From: Gilvimarinus sp. DA14
GTDB taxonomy: Bacteria > Pseudomonadota > Gammaproteobacteria > Pseudomonadales > Cellvibrionaceae
Assembly (NCBI RefSeq): GCF_024204685.1
Contig: NZ_CP100350.1
Span: forward strand, 2,086,501 to 2,150,500
Reading direction: 5' to 3'
DNA length: 64,000 bases
A program made the translations under genes and the position numbers. Within the stretch, counting starts at the first letter, position 1; each line of letters starts with the position of its first letter. The notes under the pieces are model-generated. The model was not told the DNA's origin. It saw only the letters and a program-made list of their open reading frames with translations, and ran no database searches. Shown piece by piece: positions 35,291-45,071 of this stretch.

Positions 35291-37291
35291 TTAGTCCAGC
35301 AGCTCTTCGGCGGTAGCCGCAATATTGTCGGCGGTAAAGCCGAAGTAGTTCATCAGGTCGGGGCCTTTGGCCGACTCACCGAAGGTGGTCATGCCCACAA
35401 CGCGACCGTCAATGCCTACATACTTGTACCAGTAGTCGGCGTGCGCCGCTTCTACCGCAACGCGGTTGGTTACCGACAGAGGCAGAACAGACTCTTTGTA
35501 TTCGGCGTCTTGCTGATCGAATACGCTGGTGCTGGGCATAGAAACCACACGCACTTTTTTGCCTGCCGCGGCCAGCTTGTCCGCCGCTTCAACGGTAACC
35601 GGTACTTCAGAGCCGGTGGCAATCAGAATCACTTCTGGCTCACCGTCGCAGTCTTTCAGTACGTAGCCACCTTTGGCGATGTTGGCGACTTGATCGTCTG
35701 GGCGCTCAACGGTATCAATACCCTGGCGGCTGAATACCAGAGCAGCGGGGCCGTCTTTGCGCTCGATGGCCGCTTTCCAGGCCACGGCGGTTTCGGTGTT
35801 GTCGCAGGGGCGCCAGGTGTCCATGTTTGGCGTCAGGCGCAGGGTGCCCAATACCTCAATCGCCTGGTGAGTAGGACCGTCTTCACCCTGACCGATAGAG
35901 TCATGAGTGTAAACAAACACGTTGCGCAGCTTCATCAACGCGGCCATACGCACGGCGTTGGCGGCGTACTGTTGGAACATCAGGAAGGTAGCGCCGTAGT
36001 TAATAAAACCACCGTGGGCGCTCAGACCGTTCATGATCGCGCTCATACCGAACTCGCGCACACCGTAATAGATGTAGTTGCCTTCGGCGTTTTGTGCAGT
36101 AACCGGGCGCGAGCCTTCCCACATGGTCAGGTTAGAGCCGGCCAGGTCGGCAGAACCACCCACCATTTCGGGCAGCAGCTTGTTGTAAGCGGCGATGGTT
36201 TTTTGCGAGGCCTTACGCGAGGCTTCTTTAACCGGGTTTTTGTGACACTCTTGAATAAACTCTTGTGCCTTAGCTTCAAACTCGGCGGGCAGGTCGCCCT
36301 TGATGACGCGTCGCTCGTATTCGGCGGCGTCTTCGGGGTAAGCGGCCTTGTAGGCTTCGAACTTTTCGTTCCAGCTTTTCTCGGCGGCGGCGCCGTCTTC
36401 TTTGGCATCCCAACCGCTGTAAACATCGGCGGGGATTTCAAACGGGGCAGCGTCCCACTTCAGGAACTCACGCGCCGCGGCGATTTCGTCGTCACCCAGA
36501 GGGGCACCGTGACAATCGTGTGAGCCAGACTTGTTGGGCGAGCCAAAACCAATGGTGGTTTTACAGCAGATCAACGTCGGCTTCTGGTCTTCGGCTTGAG
36601 CCGCTTCAATCGCGCGCTTAACGGCGTCTGGGTCGTGACCGTCAACGTTGGCAATCACATGCCAGCCGTATGATTCAAAGCGCTTAGGAGTATCGTCGGT
36701 AAACCAGCCTTCAACGTGGCCATCAATGGAGATGCCATTGTCGTCCCAGAAGGCAACCAGTTTGCCCAGGCCCAGGGTACCGGCCAGCGAGCAAGTCTCG
36801 TGCGAGATGCCTTCCATCATGCAGCCATCGCCCAAAAAGCAATAGGTGTAGTGATCGACAATTTTATGACCGTCGCGGTTGAATTGCGCGGCCAGCATTT
36901 TCTCACCCAGGGCCATGCCCACTGCAGTGCTGATGCCCTGACCCAGCGGGCCGGTAGTGATTTCAACGCCCGGGGTGTAGCCCAGCTCGGGGTGGCCTGG
37001 AGTTTTGGAGTGCAGCTGACGGAAGTTTTTCAACTCTTCCATGGGCAGGTCGTAGCCGGTCAGGTGCAGCAGCGAGTAAATCAGCATAGAGCCGTGGCCG
37101 TTGGACAGCACAAAGCGGTCGCGATCACTCCACTGAGGGTTTTGCGGGTTGTGCTTTAAAAAGTCGTTCCACAGGACTTCGGCGATATCGGCCATGCCCA
37201 TGGGGGCACCGGGGTGGCCACTACCGGCCTTTTGTACGGCATCCATAGACAGTACACGGATGGCATTAGCGAGTTCTATACGAGACGGCAT
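35291..37291 (-). CDS. tkt: Transketolase
   Basis: A 666-residue thiamine-diphosphate enzyme of the non-oxidative pentose phosphate pathway. N-terminal [35 protein letters not shown] and the ThDP motif [12 protein letters not shown]...[10 protein letters not shown] are present, as is the pyrimidine-domain stretch [18 protein letters not shown]. The ATG at 37291 is taken as the start; a TTG three codons earlier sits too close to the AGGAG. Probably co-transcribed with pgk. Confidence 0.97.
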   Translation of the reverse strand: MPSRIELANAIRVLSMDAVQKAGSGHPGAPMGMADIAEVLWNDFLKHNPQNPQWSDRDRFVLSNGHGSMLIYSLLHLTGYDLPMEELKNFRQLHSKTPGHPELGYTPGVEITTGPLGQGISTAVGMALGEKMLAAQFNRDGHKIVDHYTYCFLGDGCMMEGISHETCSLAGTLGLGKLVAFWDDNGISIDGHVEGWFTDDTPKRFESYGWHVIANVDGHDPDAVKRAIEAAQAEDQKPTLICCKTTIGFGSPNKSGSHDCHGAPLGDDEIAAAREFLKWDAAPFEIPADVYSGWDAKEDGAAAEKSWNEKFEAYKAAYPEDAAEYERRVIKGDLPAEFEAKAQEFIQECHKNPVKEASRKASQKTIAAYNKLLPEMVGGSADLAGSNLTMWEGSRPVTAQNAEGNYIYYGVREFGMSAIMNGLSAHGGFINYGATFLMFQQYAANAVRMAALMKLRNVFVYTHDSIGQGEDGPTHQAIEVLGTLRLTPNMDTWRPCDNTETAVAWKAAIERKDGPAALVFSRQGIDTVERPDDQVANIAKGGYVLKDCDGEPEVILIATGSEVPVTVEAADKLAAAGKKVRVVSMPSTSVFDQQDAEYKESVLPLSVTNRVAVEAAHADYWYKYVGIDGRVVGMTTFGESAKGPDLMNYFGFTADNIAATAEELLD

Positions 37292-37485
37292 AGGGGTCAA
37301 GGCTCCTTAAATGTCGTAGCTTAGTTAGGTTCAGGTTGACCTCTAGCGGGTCTAAATCAGTGATTACGCAACCTTGTCTTGTACGCGGGTACAGGGCTCC
37401 CCACCCATTACTCCGCTTTTTTAGGGGGCGCTATTGTCCCGCACATGGGGCCATCAGTAAAGGCGAATCATTTTTAATAGCCAAT

Positions 37486-37509
37486 CTATATCAAAATATT
37501 TTGATATAG
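37486..37509. promoter_or_regulatory. 24-bp perfect palindrome, operator of the SAM-cycle regulator gene
   Basis: CTATATCAAAAT is followed by its exact reverse complement ATTTTGATATAG. The right half supplies a TTGATA -35 hexamer (37501-37506). The ATCAA...TTGAT symmetry fits an ArsR-family dimer. The regulated gene directly downstream encodes an ArsR-methyltransferase and is followed by metK and ahcY, so this is likely an autoregulatory SahR-type site. Confidence 0.75.
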
Positions 37510-37529
37510 GTGTGAATATGCTCTATTAT
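37501..37529 (+). promoter_or_regulatory. Sigma-70 promoter of the sahR-metK operon
   Basis: -35 TTGATA (37501-37506), a 17-nt spacer and -10 TATTAT (37524-37529). The -35 lies inside the palindrome, so a bound repressor would block it. The expected start of transcription, 7-8 nt after the -10, falls at the ATG at 37537. Confidence 0.6.
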
Positions 37530-37536
37530 GCGCCTC

Positions 37537-38529
37537 ATGAATCAAGCCGCCCTTACTCCCAACGCCCACCCACTGGTGGACAACTCCGAAGCCCTGGCCG
37601 GACTGTTAAAAGCCGCCGGCGATCCGCTGCGCCTGCAAATTCTGCAGGTGTTGGCGCAAAACTCTTACGGGGTGTCAGAGCTGGCGCGCATTTTCGATGT
37701 ACGCCAGTCGGGCATGAGCCACCATTTAAAGCTGTTAACCGGCGCGGGCCTTACCACCACCCGGCGCGAGGGCAACTCCATTTACTACCGCCGCGCCATT
37801 GTGGTGCCTGGCCAGCCGCTGGCAGAACTGCAGCGCGCCCTATTTAACAGCGTGGATCAAAACAGTTTGAGTGATGCAGTGGCCGAACAGTGCCGAACCA
37901 TTGCCGCCGAACGGGCCGAGGCGTCGCAGCAGTTCTTTGCCGCCAACGCCGACAAGTTCCGCGCCCAGCAGGACTTGATCGCCAGTTACCCAGTTTACGG
38001 CGAGCAGGTGACGCAACTGTTAAACAACACTCCGGTTAAAAATACCTATCTGGCATTGGAAGTTGGCCCCGGCCAGGGCGAGTTTTTGCCGGTGCTCGGA
38101 AAGCGCTTTGCCCATGTGATTGCCCTGGATAACGCCGAACCTATGCTGGAGCACTCGCGCGCGGCGGCCGAGGCCTCGGGCCTTAACAATATCGAGTTTA
38201 TTCACGGCGACACCACCGAGCTGGCCGCCCACAAGGTGCTGGCCGACTGTGTAGTGATGAATATGGTGCTGCACCACACACCCTCGCCCGCAGACATTTT
38301 TAAAGATTTAAGCCGGGCCCTGACGCCCGGCGGCGCCCTGGTGGTCACCGAGCTGTGCCGCCACGAACAGGACTGGGCGCGAGAAAACTGCGGCGATTTA
38401 TGGCAGGGCTTTGACCCCGCCGACCTGACCCAGTGGGCCCAGGACGCGGGCCTGGAAGATGGCCAAAGTATGTTTATTGCGCTGCGCAACGGTTTTCAGG
38501 TGCAGCTGCGACAGTTTTTTAAACCTTAA
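37537..38529 (+). CDS. sahR: ArsR-family regulator fused to a SAM-dependent methyltransferase (SahR-like)
   Basis: A 330-residue protein: winged-helix ArsR domain (about 15-95, with LLKAAGDPLRLQILQVLAQNSYGVSELARIF and RQSGMSHHLKLLTGAGLTTTRREGNSIYYR) and a class I methyltransferase domain (about 165-300, motif I LEVGPGQGEFLP, later MNMVLHHTPSPADIFKDLSRALTPGG). The ATG at 37537 (MNQAALTPN) is preferred because the upstream in-frame ATG at 37528 overlaps the -10 box. That would make the mRNA leaderless or nearly so. Known SahR proteins sense S-adenosylhomocysteine and control the SAM recycling genes; that role is inferred from the metK, ahcY and metF neighbours. Confidence 0.8.
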   Translation: MNQAALTPNAHPLVDNSEALAGLLKAAGDPLRLQILQVLAQNSYGVSELARIFDVRQSGMSHHLKLLTGAGLTTTRREGNSIYYRRAIVVPGQPLAELQRALFNSVDQNSLSDAVAEQCRTIAAERAEASQQFFAANADKFRAQQDLIASYPVYGEQVTQLLNNTPVKNTYLALEVGPGQGEFLPVLGKRFAHVIALDNAEPMLEHSRAAAEASGLNNIEFIHGDTTELAAHKVLADCVVMNMVLHHTPSPADIFKDLSRALTPGGALVVTELCRHEQDWARENCGDLWQGFDPADLTQWAQDAGLEDGQSMFIALRNGFQVQLRQFFKP

Positions 38530-38565
38530 AATTTAATTATTGATCATTATCAGGAGCCACACTTT

Positions 38566-39720
38566 ATGGCCGAATATTCTGTATTTACCTCCGAGTCGGT
38601 CTCGGAAGGCCACCCCGACAAACTGGCCGATCAGATTTCCGACGCCGTACTGGACGCCATTCTCAAGGACGACGCCGATGCGCGGGTCGCGGTGGAAACT
38701 TTGGTGAAAACCGGCATGGCCGTGGTCGCCGGTGAAGTGCGCACCTCAACCTACGTGGATTTAGAAGACCTGATCCGCCAAGTCATTCTGGACATTGGCT
38801 ACAACAGCTCAGACGTGGGCTTTGACGGTGCCTCGTGCGCGGTGCTGAACGCCATTGGCAAACAGTCGGCCGATATCGCCGTGGGCGTGGACGAAGCAGA
38901 AGCCAAAGATCAGGGCGCCGGAGACCAGGGGCTGATGTTTGGCTACGCCTCGGACGAGACCGACGTACTGATGCCCGCACCTATTTACTTCTCGCATCGC
39001 TTAGTCGAAAAACAGGCCGAGCTGCGCAAAAACGGCAAGCTCGACTGGCTGCGCCCAGACGCCAAAAGCCAGGTGACCCTGCGCTACGAAAACGGCAAAC
39101 CCGTGGCGGTAGACGCCGTAGTGCTATCCACCCAGCACGACCCCAGCATTAAACTGGCGGATTTGCAGGAAGCGGTGCGCGAGGAAATCATTAAACCCGT
39201 GTTACCCGCCGAATGGCTGCACGACGACACCCTGTACCACATTAACCCCACCGGCCAGTTTATTATCGGCGGCCCTGTGGGCGACTGCGGCCTGACCGGG
39301 CGCAAAATTATCGTCGACACCTACGGCGGCATGGCCCGTCACGGCGGCGGCGCCTTCTCGGGCAAAGACCCCTCCAAGGTCGACCGCTCCGCCGCCTACG
39401 CCGGACGCTACGTGGCGAAAAACATCGTCGCCGCCGGGCTTGCCAGCCGCTGTGAAATTCAGGTGTCCTACGCCATCGGCGTGGCCGAGCCCACCTCAAT
39501 TTCGGTGAACACCTTCGGCACCGGCAAACTGCCCGACGCCGAAATCGGCAAACTGGTGCGCGAACACTTCGATCTGCGCCCCAAAGGCCTGATCGCCATG
39601 CTAGACCTAAAGCGCCCCATCTACCGCGCCACCGCCGCCTACGGACACTTTGGACGGGAGCTGCCGGAGTTTACCTGGGAGAAGACGGATAAGGTTGAGG
39701 CGTTGAAGAAGTATTTGTAA
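38566..39720 (+). CDS. metK: S-adenosylmethionine synthetase
   Basis: A 384-residue enzyme that makes S-adenosylmethionine from methionine and ATP. Signature stretches are [37 protein letters not shown] (methionine-binding/ATP loop) and [34 protein letters not shown]. Length is typical. CAGGAG precedes the ATG. It lies 36 nt after the SahR-like gene, without a terminator between them, and leads into the repeat-framed insertion before ahcY. Confidence 0.97.
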   Translation: MAEYSVFTSESVSEGHPDKLADQISDAVLDAILKDDADARVAVETLVKTGMAVVAGEVRTSTYVDLEDLIRQVILDIGYNSSDVGFDGASCAVLNAIGKQSADIAVGVDEAEAKDQGAGDQGLMFGYASDETDVLMPAPIYFSHRLVEKQAELRKNGKLDWLRPDAKSQVTLRYENGKPVAVDAVVLSTQHDPSIKLADLQEAVREEIIKPVLPAEWLHDDTLYHINPTGQFIIGGPVGDCGLTGRKIIVDTYGGMARHGGGAFSGKDPSKVDRSAAYAGRYVAKNIVAAGLASRCEIQVSYAIGVAEPTSISVNTFGTGKLPDAEIGKLVREHFDLRPKGLIAMLDLKRPIYRATAAYGHFGRELPEFTWEKTDKVEALKKYL

Positions 39721-39725
39721 GGGGA

Positions 39726-39753
39726 TGGTCAGATGTCTGAGGTCGGATGTCTG
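39726..39753. repeat. GTC(A/G)GA-type intergenic repeat after metK
   Basis: Overlapping direct and inverted copies of GTCAGA, TCTGA, GTCGGA and TCTGAC occur within 28 nt just after the metK stop, running into the heptanucleotide array. Similar words occur at 25697-25728 and 41683-41705. Confidence 0.45.
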
Positions 39754-39806
39754 ACGCGGAACGCGGAACGCGGAACGCGGAACGCGGAACGCGGAACGCG
39801 GAACGC
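39754..39806. repeat. Heptanucleotide tandem array, seven and a half copies of ACGCGGA
   Basis: Seven identical 7-bp units fill 39754-39802, followed by a partial unit. In the rotated frame the unit is GGAACGC. It lies 48 nt upstream of the bS23-like gene and forms the left arm of an inverted arrangement with the GCGTTCA array at 40211-40245. Confidence 0.9.
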
Positions 39807-39854
39807 CAATAAGCATATGACCTAGGGTCATCATTAACAAGCAAGGATGCGGGG

Positions 39855-40211
39855 ATGGAACGAAAACATCGGCAGTTACAGATTTGGCACGACTCTCTCT
39901 CGCTGGTGGAAGCTGTCTATCGAGAAACGCAGCAACTGCCCGAGTGTGAGAAATACGGTCTTACCAGCCAAATGCGCCGAGCGGCCGTTAGTATATCCAG
40001 CAACATTGCAGAGGGATCTGCCAGAAGTAGCGAAAGAGATTTTTTACGGTTTTTATACATTAGCCGCGGCTCGCTGGCCGAACTGGAAACCCAGCTCGAA
40101 ATAGCCGCTAGACTTAACTTTTTAGATCAAGGCGCTTGCTACGAACACATCGAACGATTATTTGCAAAACTGGCAAGCCTAATTAATCGGCTTAAACAGT
40201 CGCAAACATAG
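39855..40211 (+). CDS. bS23-like four-helix-bundle protein (TIGR02436 type)
   Basis: A 118-residue protein with the hallmarks of the four-helix-bundle/S23 family: [80 protein letters not shown]. Relatives are encoded in 23S rRNA intervening sequences, serve as accessory proteins of diversity-generating retroelements (Avd) or stand alone with unknown function. Here no rRNA or reverse transcriptase is nearby. The gene sits inside the metK-ahcY operon, with 7-bp arrays in inverted orientation on both sides. Its TAG stop shares its last base with the first unit of the right array. The arrangement suggests an inserted cassette. Confidence 0.88.
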   Translation: MERKHRQLQIWHDSLSLVEAVYRETQQLPECEKYGLTSQMRRAAVSISSNIAEGSARSSERDFLRFLYISRGSLAELETQLEIAARLNFLDQGACYEHIERLFAKLASLINRLKQSQT

Positions 40212-40245
40212 CGTTCAGCGTTCAGCGTTCAGCGTTCAGCGTTCA
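40211..40245. repeat. Heptanucleotide tandem array, five copies of GCGTTCA
   Basis: Five identical 7-bp units start at the last base of the bS23-like stop codon. The reverse complement, TGAACGC, differs from the left-array unit GGAACGC at one position, so the two arrays form inverted flanks of the gene. A 13-bp inverted repeat, CGAGACAGTCTCG, follows at 40247-40259. Confidence 0.9.
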
Positions 40246-40281
40246 GCGAGACAGTCTCGGTCACCTAAATTGGAGATTACA

Positions 40282-41673
40282 ATGAGCACCTTCACCGACT
40301 ACAAAGTCGCCGCGAAAACCGCGGAAGAGTTCCAACAACTGGCCCAGTGGGGTCGCCGTGAGATTGAAATCGCCGAGGGCGAGATGCCGGCGCTGATGGC
40401 GCTGCGTACCAAGTACGCGGGCGAGCAGCCGTTAAAAGGCGCGAAGATCATGGGCTGTATTCACATGACCATCCAGACCGCGGTGCTGATTGAAACCCTG
40501 ATTGCCCTGGGCGCCGAGGTACGCTGGTCGTCGTGCAATATTTTCTCAACCCAGGATCACGCCGCCGCCGCGATTGCCGCCGCCGGTATTCCGGTATTTG
40601 CCTGGAAGGGCGAAACCGAAGAAGAGTTCTGGTGGTGCATTGAGCAGACCATTTTAAAAGACGGCGAAGTCTGGGATGCGAATATTATTCTGGACGATGG
40701 CGGCGACTTGACCCAGCTGGCCCACGAAAAGTATCCGCAGATTCTGGACAATATTCACGGCATCAGTGAAGAGACCACCACCGGGGTTCACCGCCTGCAG
40801 GATATGATGAAAAAAGGCACTCTGAAGGTTCCCGCCATTAACGTAAACGACGCGGTAACCAAAAGCAAAAACGACAACAAATACGGCTGTCGTCACAGCT
40901 TGAACGATGCCATTAAGCGCGGCACCGACCACTTGCTGTCGGGCAAAAAAGCAATGGTGATTGGTTATGGTGACGTGGGTAAAGGCTCGGCTTTATCGCT
41001 GCGCCAGGAAGGCATGATCGTGAAGGTCACCGAAATTGACCCTATCTGCGCCATGCAGGCGTGCATGGACGGCTTTGAAGTGGTTTCGCCTTACACGAAC
41101 GGCGTTAACACCGGCAAAGTCGAAGACATCAATACCGCCGTGCTCGGCACCACCGACTTGCTGGTTACTACCACCGGCAATATTAATGTCTGCGATTCAG
41201 CCATGCTGCAAACCCTGAAAAACGGCGCTGTGGTGTGCAATATCGGCCACTTCGACAACGAAATCGATACCGCCTTTATGCGCGAGCAGTGGGAATGGGA
41301 AGAGGTAAAACCGCAGGTGCACAAGGTGTATCGCGACCGCAAAACCAACGACCACTTGCTGCTGTTATCCGAAGGCCGTCTGGTAAACCTGGGCAACGCC
41401 ACCGGTCACCCATCGCGCATTATGGACGGCTCATTCGCCAACCAGGTGCTGGCACAAATGTACTTGTACGAGCACAAGTTTGCCGACCTGCCCGCCGCCG
41501 ACAAGCCGGAAAACCTTTACGTAAAAGTTCTACCCAAGCAGCTGGACGAAGAAGTAGCCCGCCACATGGTCGAAGGCTTTGGCGGGGTCATTACCCAGCT
41601 GCGCAGCGAGCAGGCCGACTATATTGGTGTCGCGGTGGATGGACCGTTTAAGCCTGAGAGTTATAAGTATTAA
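40282..41673 (+). CDS. ahcY: Adenosylhomocysteinase
   Basis: A 463-residue NAD-dependent enzyme that splits S-adenosylhomocysteine into adenosine and homocysteine, relieving inhibition of methyltransferases. Landmarks are [41 protein letters not shown], the NAD-binding [25 protein letters not shown] and the C-terminal [21 protein letters not shown]. The ATG at 40282 has GGAG 7 nt upstream; the TTG at 40270 is rejected. It shares an operon with metK and metF and is a prime target of a SahR-type regulator. Confidence 0.97.
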   Translation: MSTFTDYKVAAKTAEEFQQLAQWGRREIEIAEGEMPALMALRTKYAGEQPLKGAKIMGCIHMTIQTAVLIETLIALGAEVRWSSCNIFSTQDHAAAAIAAAGIPVFAWKGETEEEFWWCIEQTILKDGEVWDANIILDDGGDLTQLAHEKYPQILDNIHGISEETTTGVHRLQDMMKKGTLKVPAINVNDAVTKSKNDNKYGCRHSLNDAIKRGTDHLLSGKKAMVIGYGDVGKGSALSLRQEGMIVKVTEIDPICAMQACMDGFEVVSPYTNGVNTGKVEDINTAVLGTTDLLVTTTGNINVCDSAMLQTLKNGAVVCNIGHFDNEIDTAFMREQWEWEEVKPQVHKVYRDRKTNDHLLLLSEGRLVNLGNATGHPSRIMDGSFANQVLAQMYLYEHKFADLPAADKPENLYVKVLPKQLDEEVARHMVEGFGGVITQLRSEQADYIGVAVDGPFKPESYKY

Positions 41674-41682
41674 TGATGTTTA

Positions 41683-41705
41683 CGTCGGACGTCGGACGTC
41701 CGACG
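41683..41705. repeat. GTCGGAC direct and inverted repeat before metF
   Basis: Two direct CGTCGGAC copies (from 41683 and 41690) run into an inverted copy, giving the 16-bp palindrome CGTCGGACGTCCGACG at 41690-41705. It fills most of the 56-nt gap between ahcY and metF. Confidence 0.7.
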
Positions 41706-41729
41706 ATTACTGCGAAGCAGGAATATGAT

Positions 41730-42572
41730 ATGAGTGAAGATTCTTTACGCCTAAGCTTTGAGTTTTTCCCACCCAAGACGGATGAGGGAAAGGCTAAGCT
41801 TGCGGTGGTGCGCGACAAGCTGGAAGTGTTTGCGCCGGACTTTTTTTCGGTAACTTATGGCGCCGGTGGTTCTACCCGCGACAATACAAAAAACCTGGTA
41901 GCTCAGTTTAATGCCCTGGATACGCCAGTTGCGCCGCATTTATCGTTCGGCGGCGACGATGAAGCCGACATTAAGGCATTGATCAACGAGTACAAGGAAG
42001 CCGGAGTGGAGCGCATTGTGGCGCTGCGCGGTGACATGCCCTCTGGCGTGGGCGGCTCCTATCAGCTGGTTTACGCCAACGAGCTAGTGGCATTTATTCG
42101 CGAGCACTTTGGCGACGCCTTTGAGCTGGAAGTGGCGGCCTACCCGGAAATTCATCCGCAGGCCAAAAGCTATGAAGATGATGTGCGCTACCTAAAGGGG
42201 AAGTTTGACGCCGGAGCCGATAACGCCATTACCCAGTACTTTTTTAACCCGGACGCCTACTTTTATTTTATGGACCAGTGCGCCAAAATCGGGATCGAGA
42301 AACCGATTTATCCGGGCATTATGCCGATTATTAATTATCGCAACCTGGTTCGTTTCTCGGACAGCTGCGGCGCCGATATTCCGCGCTGGCTGCGGCGACG
42401 CCTGGAGAGCTTTGAGCACGACCCCGAAGCGCTGCGCGATTTTGGCGAAGAAGTCGTTACCGAGCTGTGCGAAACTCTGCTAGAGGGCGGCGCGCCTGGG
42501 CTACACTTTTACACCATGAACCAGGCCGAACCTGTTGCCAGTATTGTCACCAATTTAGGTCTGGATGAATAA
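41730..42572 (+). CDS. metF: 5,10-methylenetetrahydrofolate reductase
   Basis: A 280-residue flavoenzyme that makes 5-methyltetrahydrofolate for methionine synthesis. The ATG at 41730 gives the family N-terminus MSEDSLRLSFEFFPPKTDEGKAKL; the longer open frame reads through the repeat. Motifs are FSVTYGAGGSTRDNT, RIVALRGDMP, ITQYFFNPDAYFYFMDQC and GAPGLHFYTMNQAE. Last enzyme gene of the SAM-cycle run, followed within 14 nt by a lipoprotein gene. Confidence 0.96.
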   Translation: MSEDSLRLSFEFFPPKTDEGKAKLAVVRDKLEVFAPDFFSVTYGAGGSTRDNTKNLVAQFNALDTPVAPHLSFGGDDEADIKALINEYKEAGVERIVALRGDMPSGVGGSYQLVYANELVAFIREHFGDAFELEVAAYPEIHPQAKSYEDDVRYLKGKFDAGADNAITQYFFNPDAYFYFMDQCAKIGIEKPIYPGIMPIINYRNLVRFSDSCGADIPRWLRRRLESFEHDPEALRDFGEEVVTELCETLLEGGAPGLHFYTMNQAEPVASIVTNLGLDE

Positions 42573-42585
42573 TAAGGACACAAAA

Positions 42586-42900
42586 ATGAGAACACTGAGC
42601 CTAGCTGTAGTAACTATCGCAACCCTAAGCGGCTGCACCTGGGTAGATTTAAAACCCGAAGCGCAGTCCATTGCGGTGGCACGCAGCCAAGATATCGCCA
42701 ATTGCAAACAAGTCAGCCATGTTACGGCGAATGTGATGGATGGTGTTGCTTTTCTCGACCGCAATGCCGACAAAGTCGCCGAAGAGTTGACCACCATCGC
42801 CCGTAACGAGGCAGTGCGCTTGGGCGGAGACACGGTCGTGCCTTCCTCCAGCATTACCGATGGCAGTCAGCACTTTACCGTATACCAGTGCGGGCGCTAG
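42586..42900 (+). CDS. DUF4156-family lipoprotein
   Basis: A 104-residue lipoprotein from the ATG at 42586 (AAGGA upstream). The signal peptide has lipobox LSGC at residues 15-18. The mature part contains WVDLKPEAQSIAVA, then a Cys (NCKQVSHVTANVMDGVAF), ARNEAVRLGGDTVVPSSSITDGSQHFTVYQC, as in DUF4156 proteins. Function is unknown. It lies 14 nt after metF and is probably on the same transcript, though a functional link to methionine metabolism is not evident. Confidence 0.8.
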   Translation: MRTLSLAVVTIATLSGCTWVDLKPEAQSIAVARSQDIANCKQVSHVTANVMDGVAFLDRNADKVAEELTTIARNEAVRLGGDTVVPSSSITDGSQHFTVYQCGR

Positions 42901-42999
42901 CGCCGGCCCCGCTTTGCGGGGCGCACCCGTAACAAATTTGTCATAAACTCAGTATAGCGTGCAGAGGATTTTGAATTGATACAGCACAGGGGTAGTACA

Positions 43000-45054
43000 G
43001 TGTCCGAGCAGTTTTTCAATCGTGAGCTGAGTTTGCTGGAATTCAACCGCAGAGTGTTGTATCAATCGTACGACACCAGCCTGCCGCTGATGGAAAGGCT
43101 GCGCTTTCTGTGCATTTTCTCCACCAACCAGGACGAGTTTTTTGAGGTGCGCGTAGGCGGCCTGGTGCAAATGCTGGAAGTAGGTACCAGCGCCATCCCC
43201 TCCGACGGCTTAACTCACGCCGACAATCTGTCAGCCATCAGCCAGATTTCCCACCAGCTGGTGGATGAACAATACAAAATTTTCAATCAGGACATACTGC
43301 CCAAACTCAATCAAGAGGGGATTCACTTGGTGCGCCGCGACGATTGGAGCGCGGAGCAAATAAAGTATCTGAACGAATACTTTGAAACCGAAGTACTACC
43401 TCTGCTAAGTCCCATTGGCCTTGACCCGGCACACCCATTCCCGCGCATTATGAATAAGTCGCTGAACTTTATCGTGGCGCTGGACGGCAAGGACGCTTTT
43501 GGCCGCAGCTCGGGCCGCGCCATTGTGCAGGTGCCACGTTCGCTTCCCCATGTGGTCGAACTGCCTCAAGAAATTTCCGCAAATGGACGCAACTTTGTCT
43601 TTATGTCGTCCATTATCCACTACTTTATGGCCGAGATTTTTGTCGGCATGACAGTACTGGATTGCTTCCAGTTTCGCCTCACGCGCAATTCGGACATTTT
43701 TTTGGATGAAGAGGAAACCGACGACCTGCTGCGCGCCATGCAAGGCGAACTAGTTTACCGCCAATACGGCGACGAAGTACGGCTGGAACTCACCGGCACC
43801 TGCCCCAAAGATATCGAAGACTTTTTGCTTGAGCGCTGCGAAATCAACCACCGCGATCTCTACAAGGTAGACGGCCCGGTGAACCTAAATCGATTGACAG
43901 ATCTATTCGACTTAATCGATGACCCGGCGCTTTATTTCAAACCATTTGTGCAGTCTATGCCCAAGCTGCCCAAGCGCGCCGACAATTATTTTGAAGCCTT
44001 AAAGAAAAACGATATTTTACTGCACCATCCGTTTGACTCTTTTCAGGCCGTGGTGGACTTTCTGCGCGAATCAGCAGCTGACCCACATGTATTAGCCATT
44101 AAACAAACCCTGTATCGCACCGGCTCTAACTCACCCGTGGTGGATGCGCTGGTGGCCGCGGCTAAAGCGGGCAAAGAAGTCACTGCTATTGTTGAGCTGC
44201 GGGCACGCTTTGATGAAGAGCAAAACGTCGCGCTGGCCGAGCGCTTACAGCGCTACGGTATTCACGTAATTTACGGGGTAGTGGGCTACAAAACTCACGC
44301 AAAAATGCTCTTGGTGGCAAGGCGCGAGAACAAAAAGCTCAGCTACTATGTTCACCTGGGCACGGGTAACTACCACCCCAAAACCACCAAGTTATACACT
44401 GACTACGGCATTATGACGGCAGACCCGTCGGTGTGCGCCGATGTGTATCGAATCTTTATCCAGCTTTCCAGCATGGGTAAGGCGTCCAAAATGAGCGAAC
44501 TGATGTACGCTCCTTTCACTCTGCACAAGGGCATGTTGAAACTTATTCAGCAAGAAACCGAGAATGCCCGCAAAGGTATTCCCGCACGCATTATTGCCAA
44601 GATGAATTCGCTGTACGAAGAACAACTGGTACTGGCACTTTACGAAGCATCAAACGCCGGCGTGCAGATAGATTTAATCGTGCGCGGGGTATGTCAGCTG
44701 CGCCCGGGCATTCCCGGACAATCCGAAAACATTCATGTACGCTCTATTGTGGGCCGCTTTTTGGAGCACACCCGCGTATTTTATTTTGAAAATGGCGGTA
44801 ACCCTCAGGTGTTTTGCTCAAGCGCCGACTGGATGATTCGCAATATGTTTCACCGGGTAGAAACCTGTTTCCCGGTCAAAGCAAAGAAAATTCGTGAGCA
44901 GATGGTCAACGACCTGAAACTGTATTTGGCCGACAACACCCACTCGTGGATTTTGCAAAGCGACGGCAGTTATGTGCACACCCAGCCCAAAGAGGGTGAG
45001 CGCGCTATCAATGCCCAGGACGAATTGCTGCACCAGTTGACCGTAAGCAGCTGA
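43000..45054 (+). CDS. ppk1: Polyphosphate kinase 1
   Basis: A 684-residue kinase that makes inorganic polyphosphate from ATP. The GTG at 43000 (MSEQFFNRELSLLEFNRRVL) is preferred over the TTG at 42976, as it has AGGGG about 8 nt upstream and gives the family N-terminus. Domains run N (about 1-105), head, and two phospholipase-D-like catalytic parts with YGVVGYKTHAKMLLVARRENKKLSYYVHLGTGNYHPKTTKLYTDYG (catalytic His region) and FCSSADWMIRNMFHRVETCFPV. It is convergent with the exopolyphosphatase gene, so synthesis and breakdown are side by side. Confidence 0.95.
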   Translation: MSEQFFNRELSLLEFNRRVLYQSYDTSLPLMERLRFLCIFSTNQDEFFEVRVGGLVQMLEVGTSAIPSDGLTHADNLSAISQISHQLVDEQYKIFNQDILPKLNQEGIHLVRRDDWSAEQIKYLNEYFETEVLPLLSPIGLDPAHPFPRIMNKSLNFIVALDGKDAFGRSSGRAIVQVPRSLPHVVELPQEISANGRNFVFMSSIIHYFMAEIFVGMTVLDCFQFRLTRNSDIFLDEEETDDLLRAMQGELVYRQYGDEVRLELTGTCPKDIEDFLLERCEINHRDLYKVDGPVNLNRLTDLFDLIDDPALYFKPFVQSMPKLPKRADNYFEALKKNDILLHHPFDSFQAVVDFLRESAADPHVLAIKQTLYRTGSNSPVVDALVAAAKAGKEVTAIVELRARFDEEQNVALAERLQRYGIHVIYGVVGYKTHAKMLLVARRENKKLSYYVHLGTGNYHPKTTKLYTDYGIMTADPSVCADVYRIFIQLSSMGKASKMSELMYAPFTLHKGMLKLIQQETENARKGIPARIIAKMNSLYEEQLVLALYEASNAGVQIDLIVRGVCQLRPGIPGQSENIHVRSIVGRFLEHTRVFYFENGGNPQVFCSSADWMIRNMFHRVETCFPVKAKKIREQMVNDLKLYLADNTHSWILQSDGSYVHTQPKEGERAINAQDELLHQLTVSS

Positions 45055-45071
45055 TAGAAAGCTCGACATAT

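Noticed and set aside
39754-40245. Tandem arrays considered as a CRISPR or telomere-like array
   Set aside because: Units are only 7 bp with no spacers, so they are simple tandem repeats.
40246-40281. SAH riboswitch before ahcY
   Set aside because: The gap holds only the repeat array and a short inverted repeat; no conserved SAH-riboswitch core could be seen.
42936-42955. Pho box before ppk1
   Set aside because: TTGTCATAAAC resembles one half-site, but the second half 11 bp later does not match, so PhoB control is not supported.
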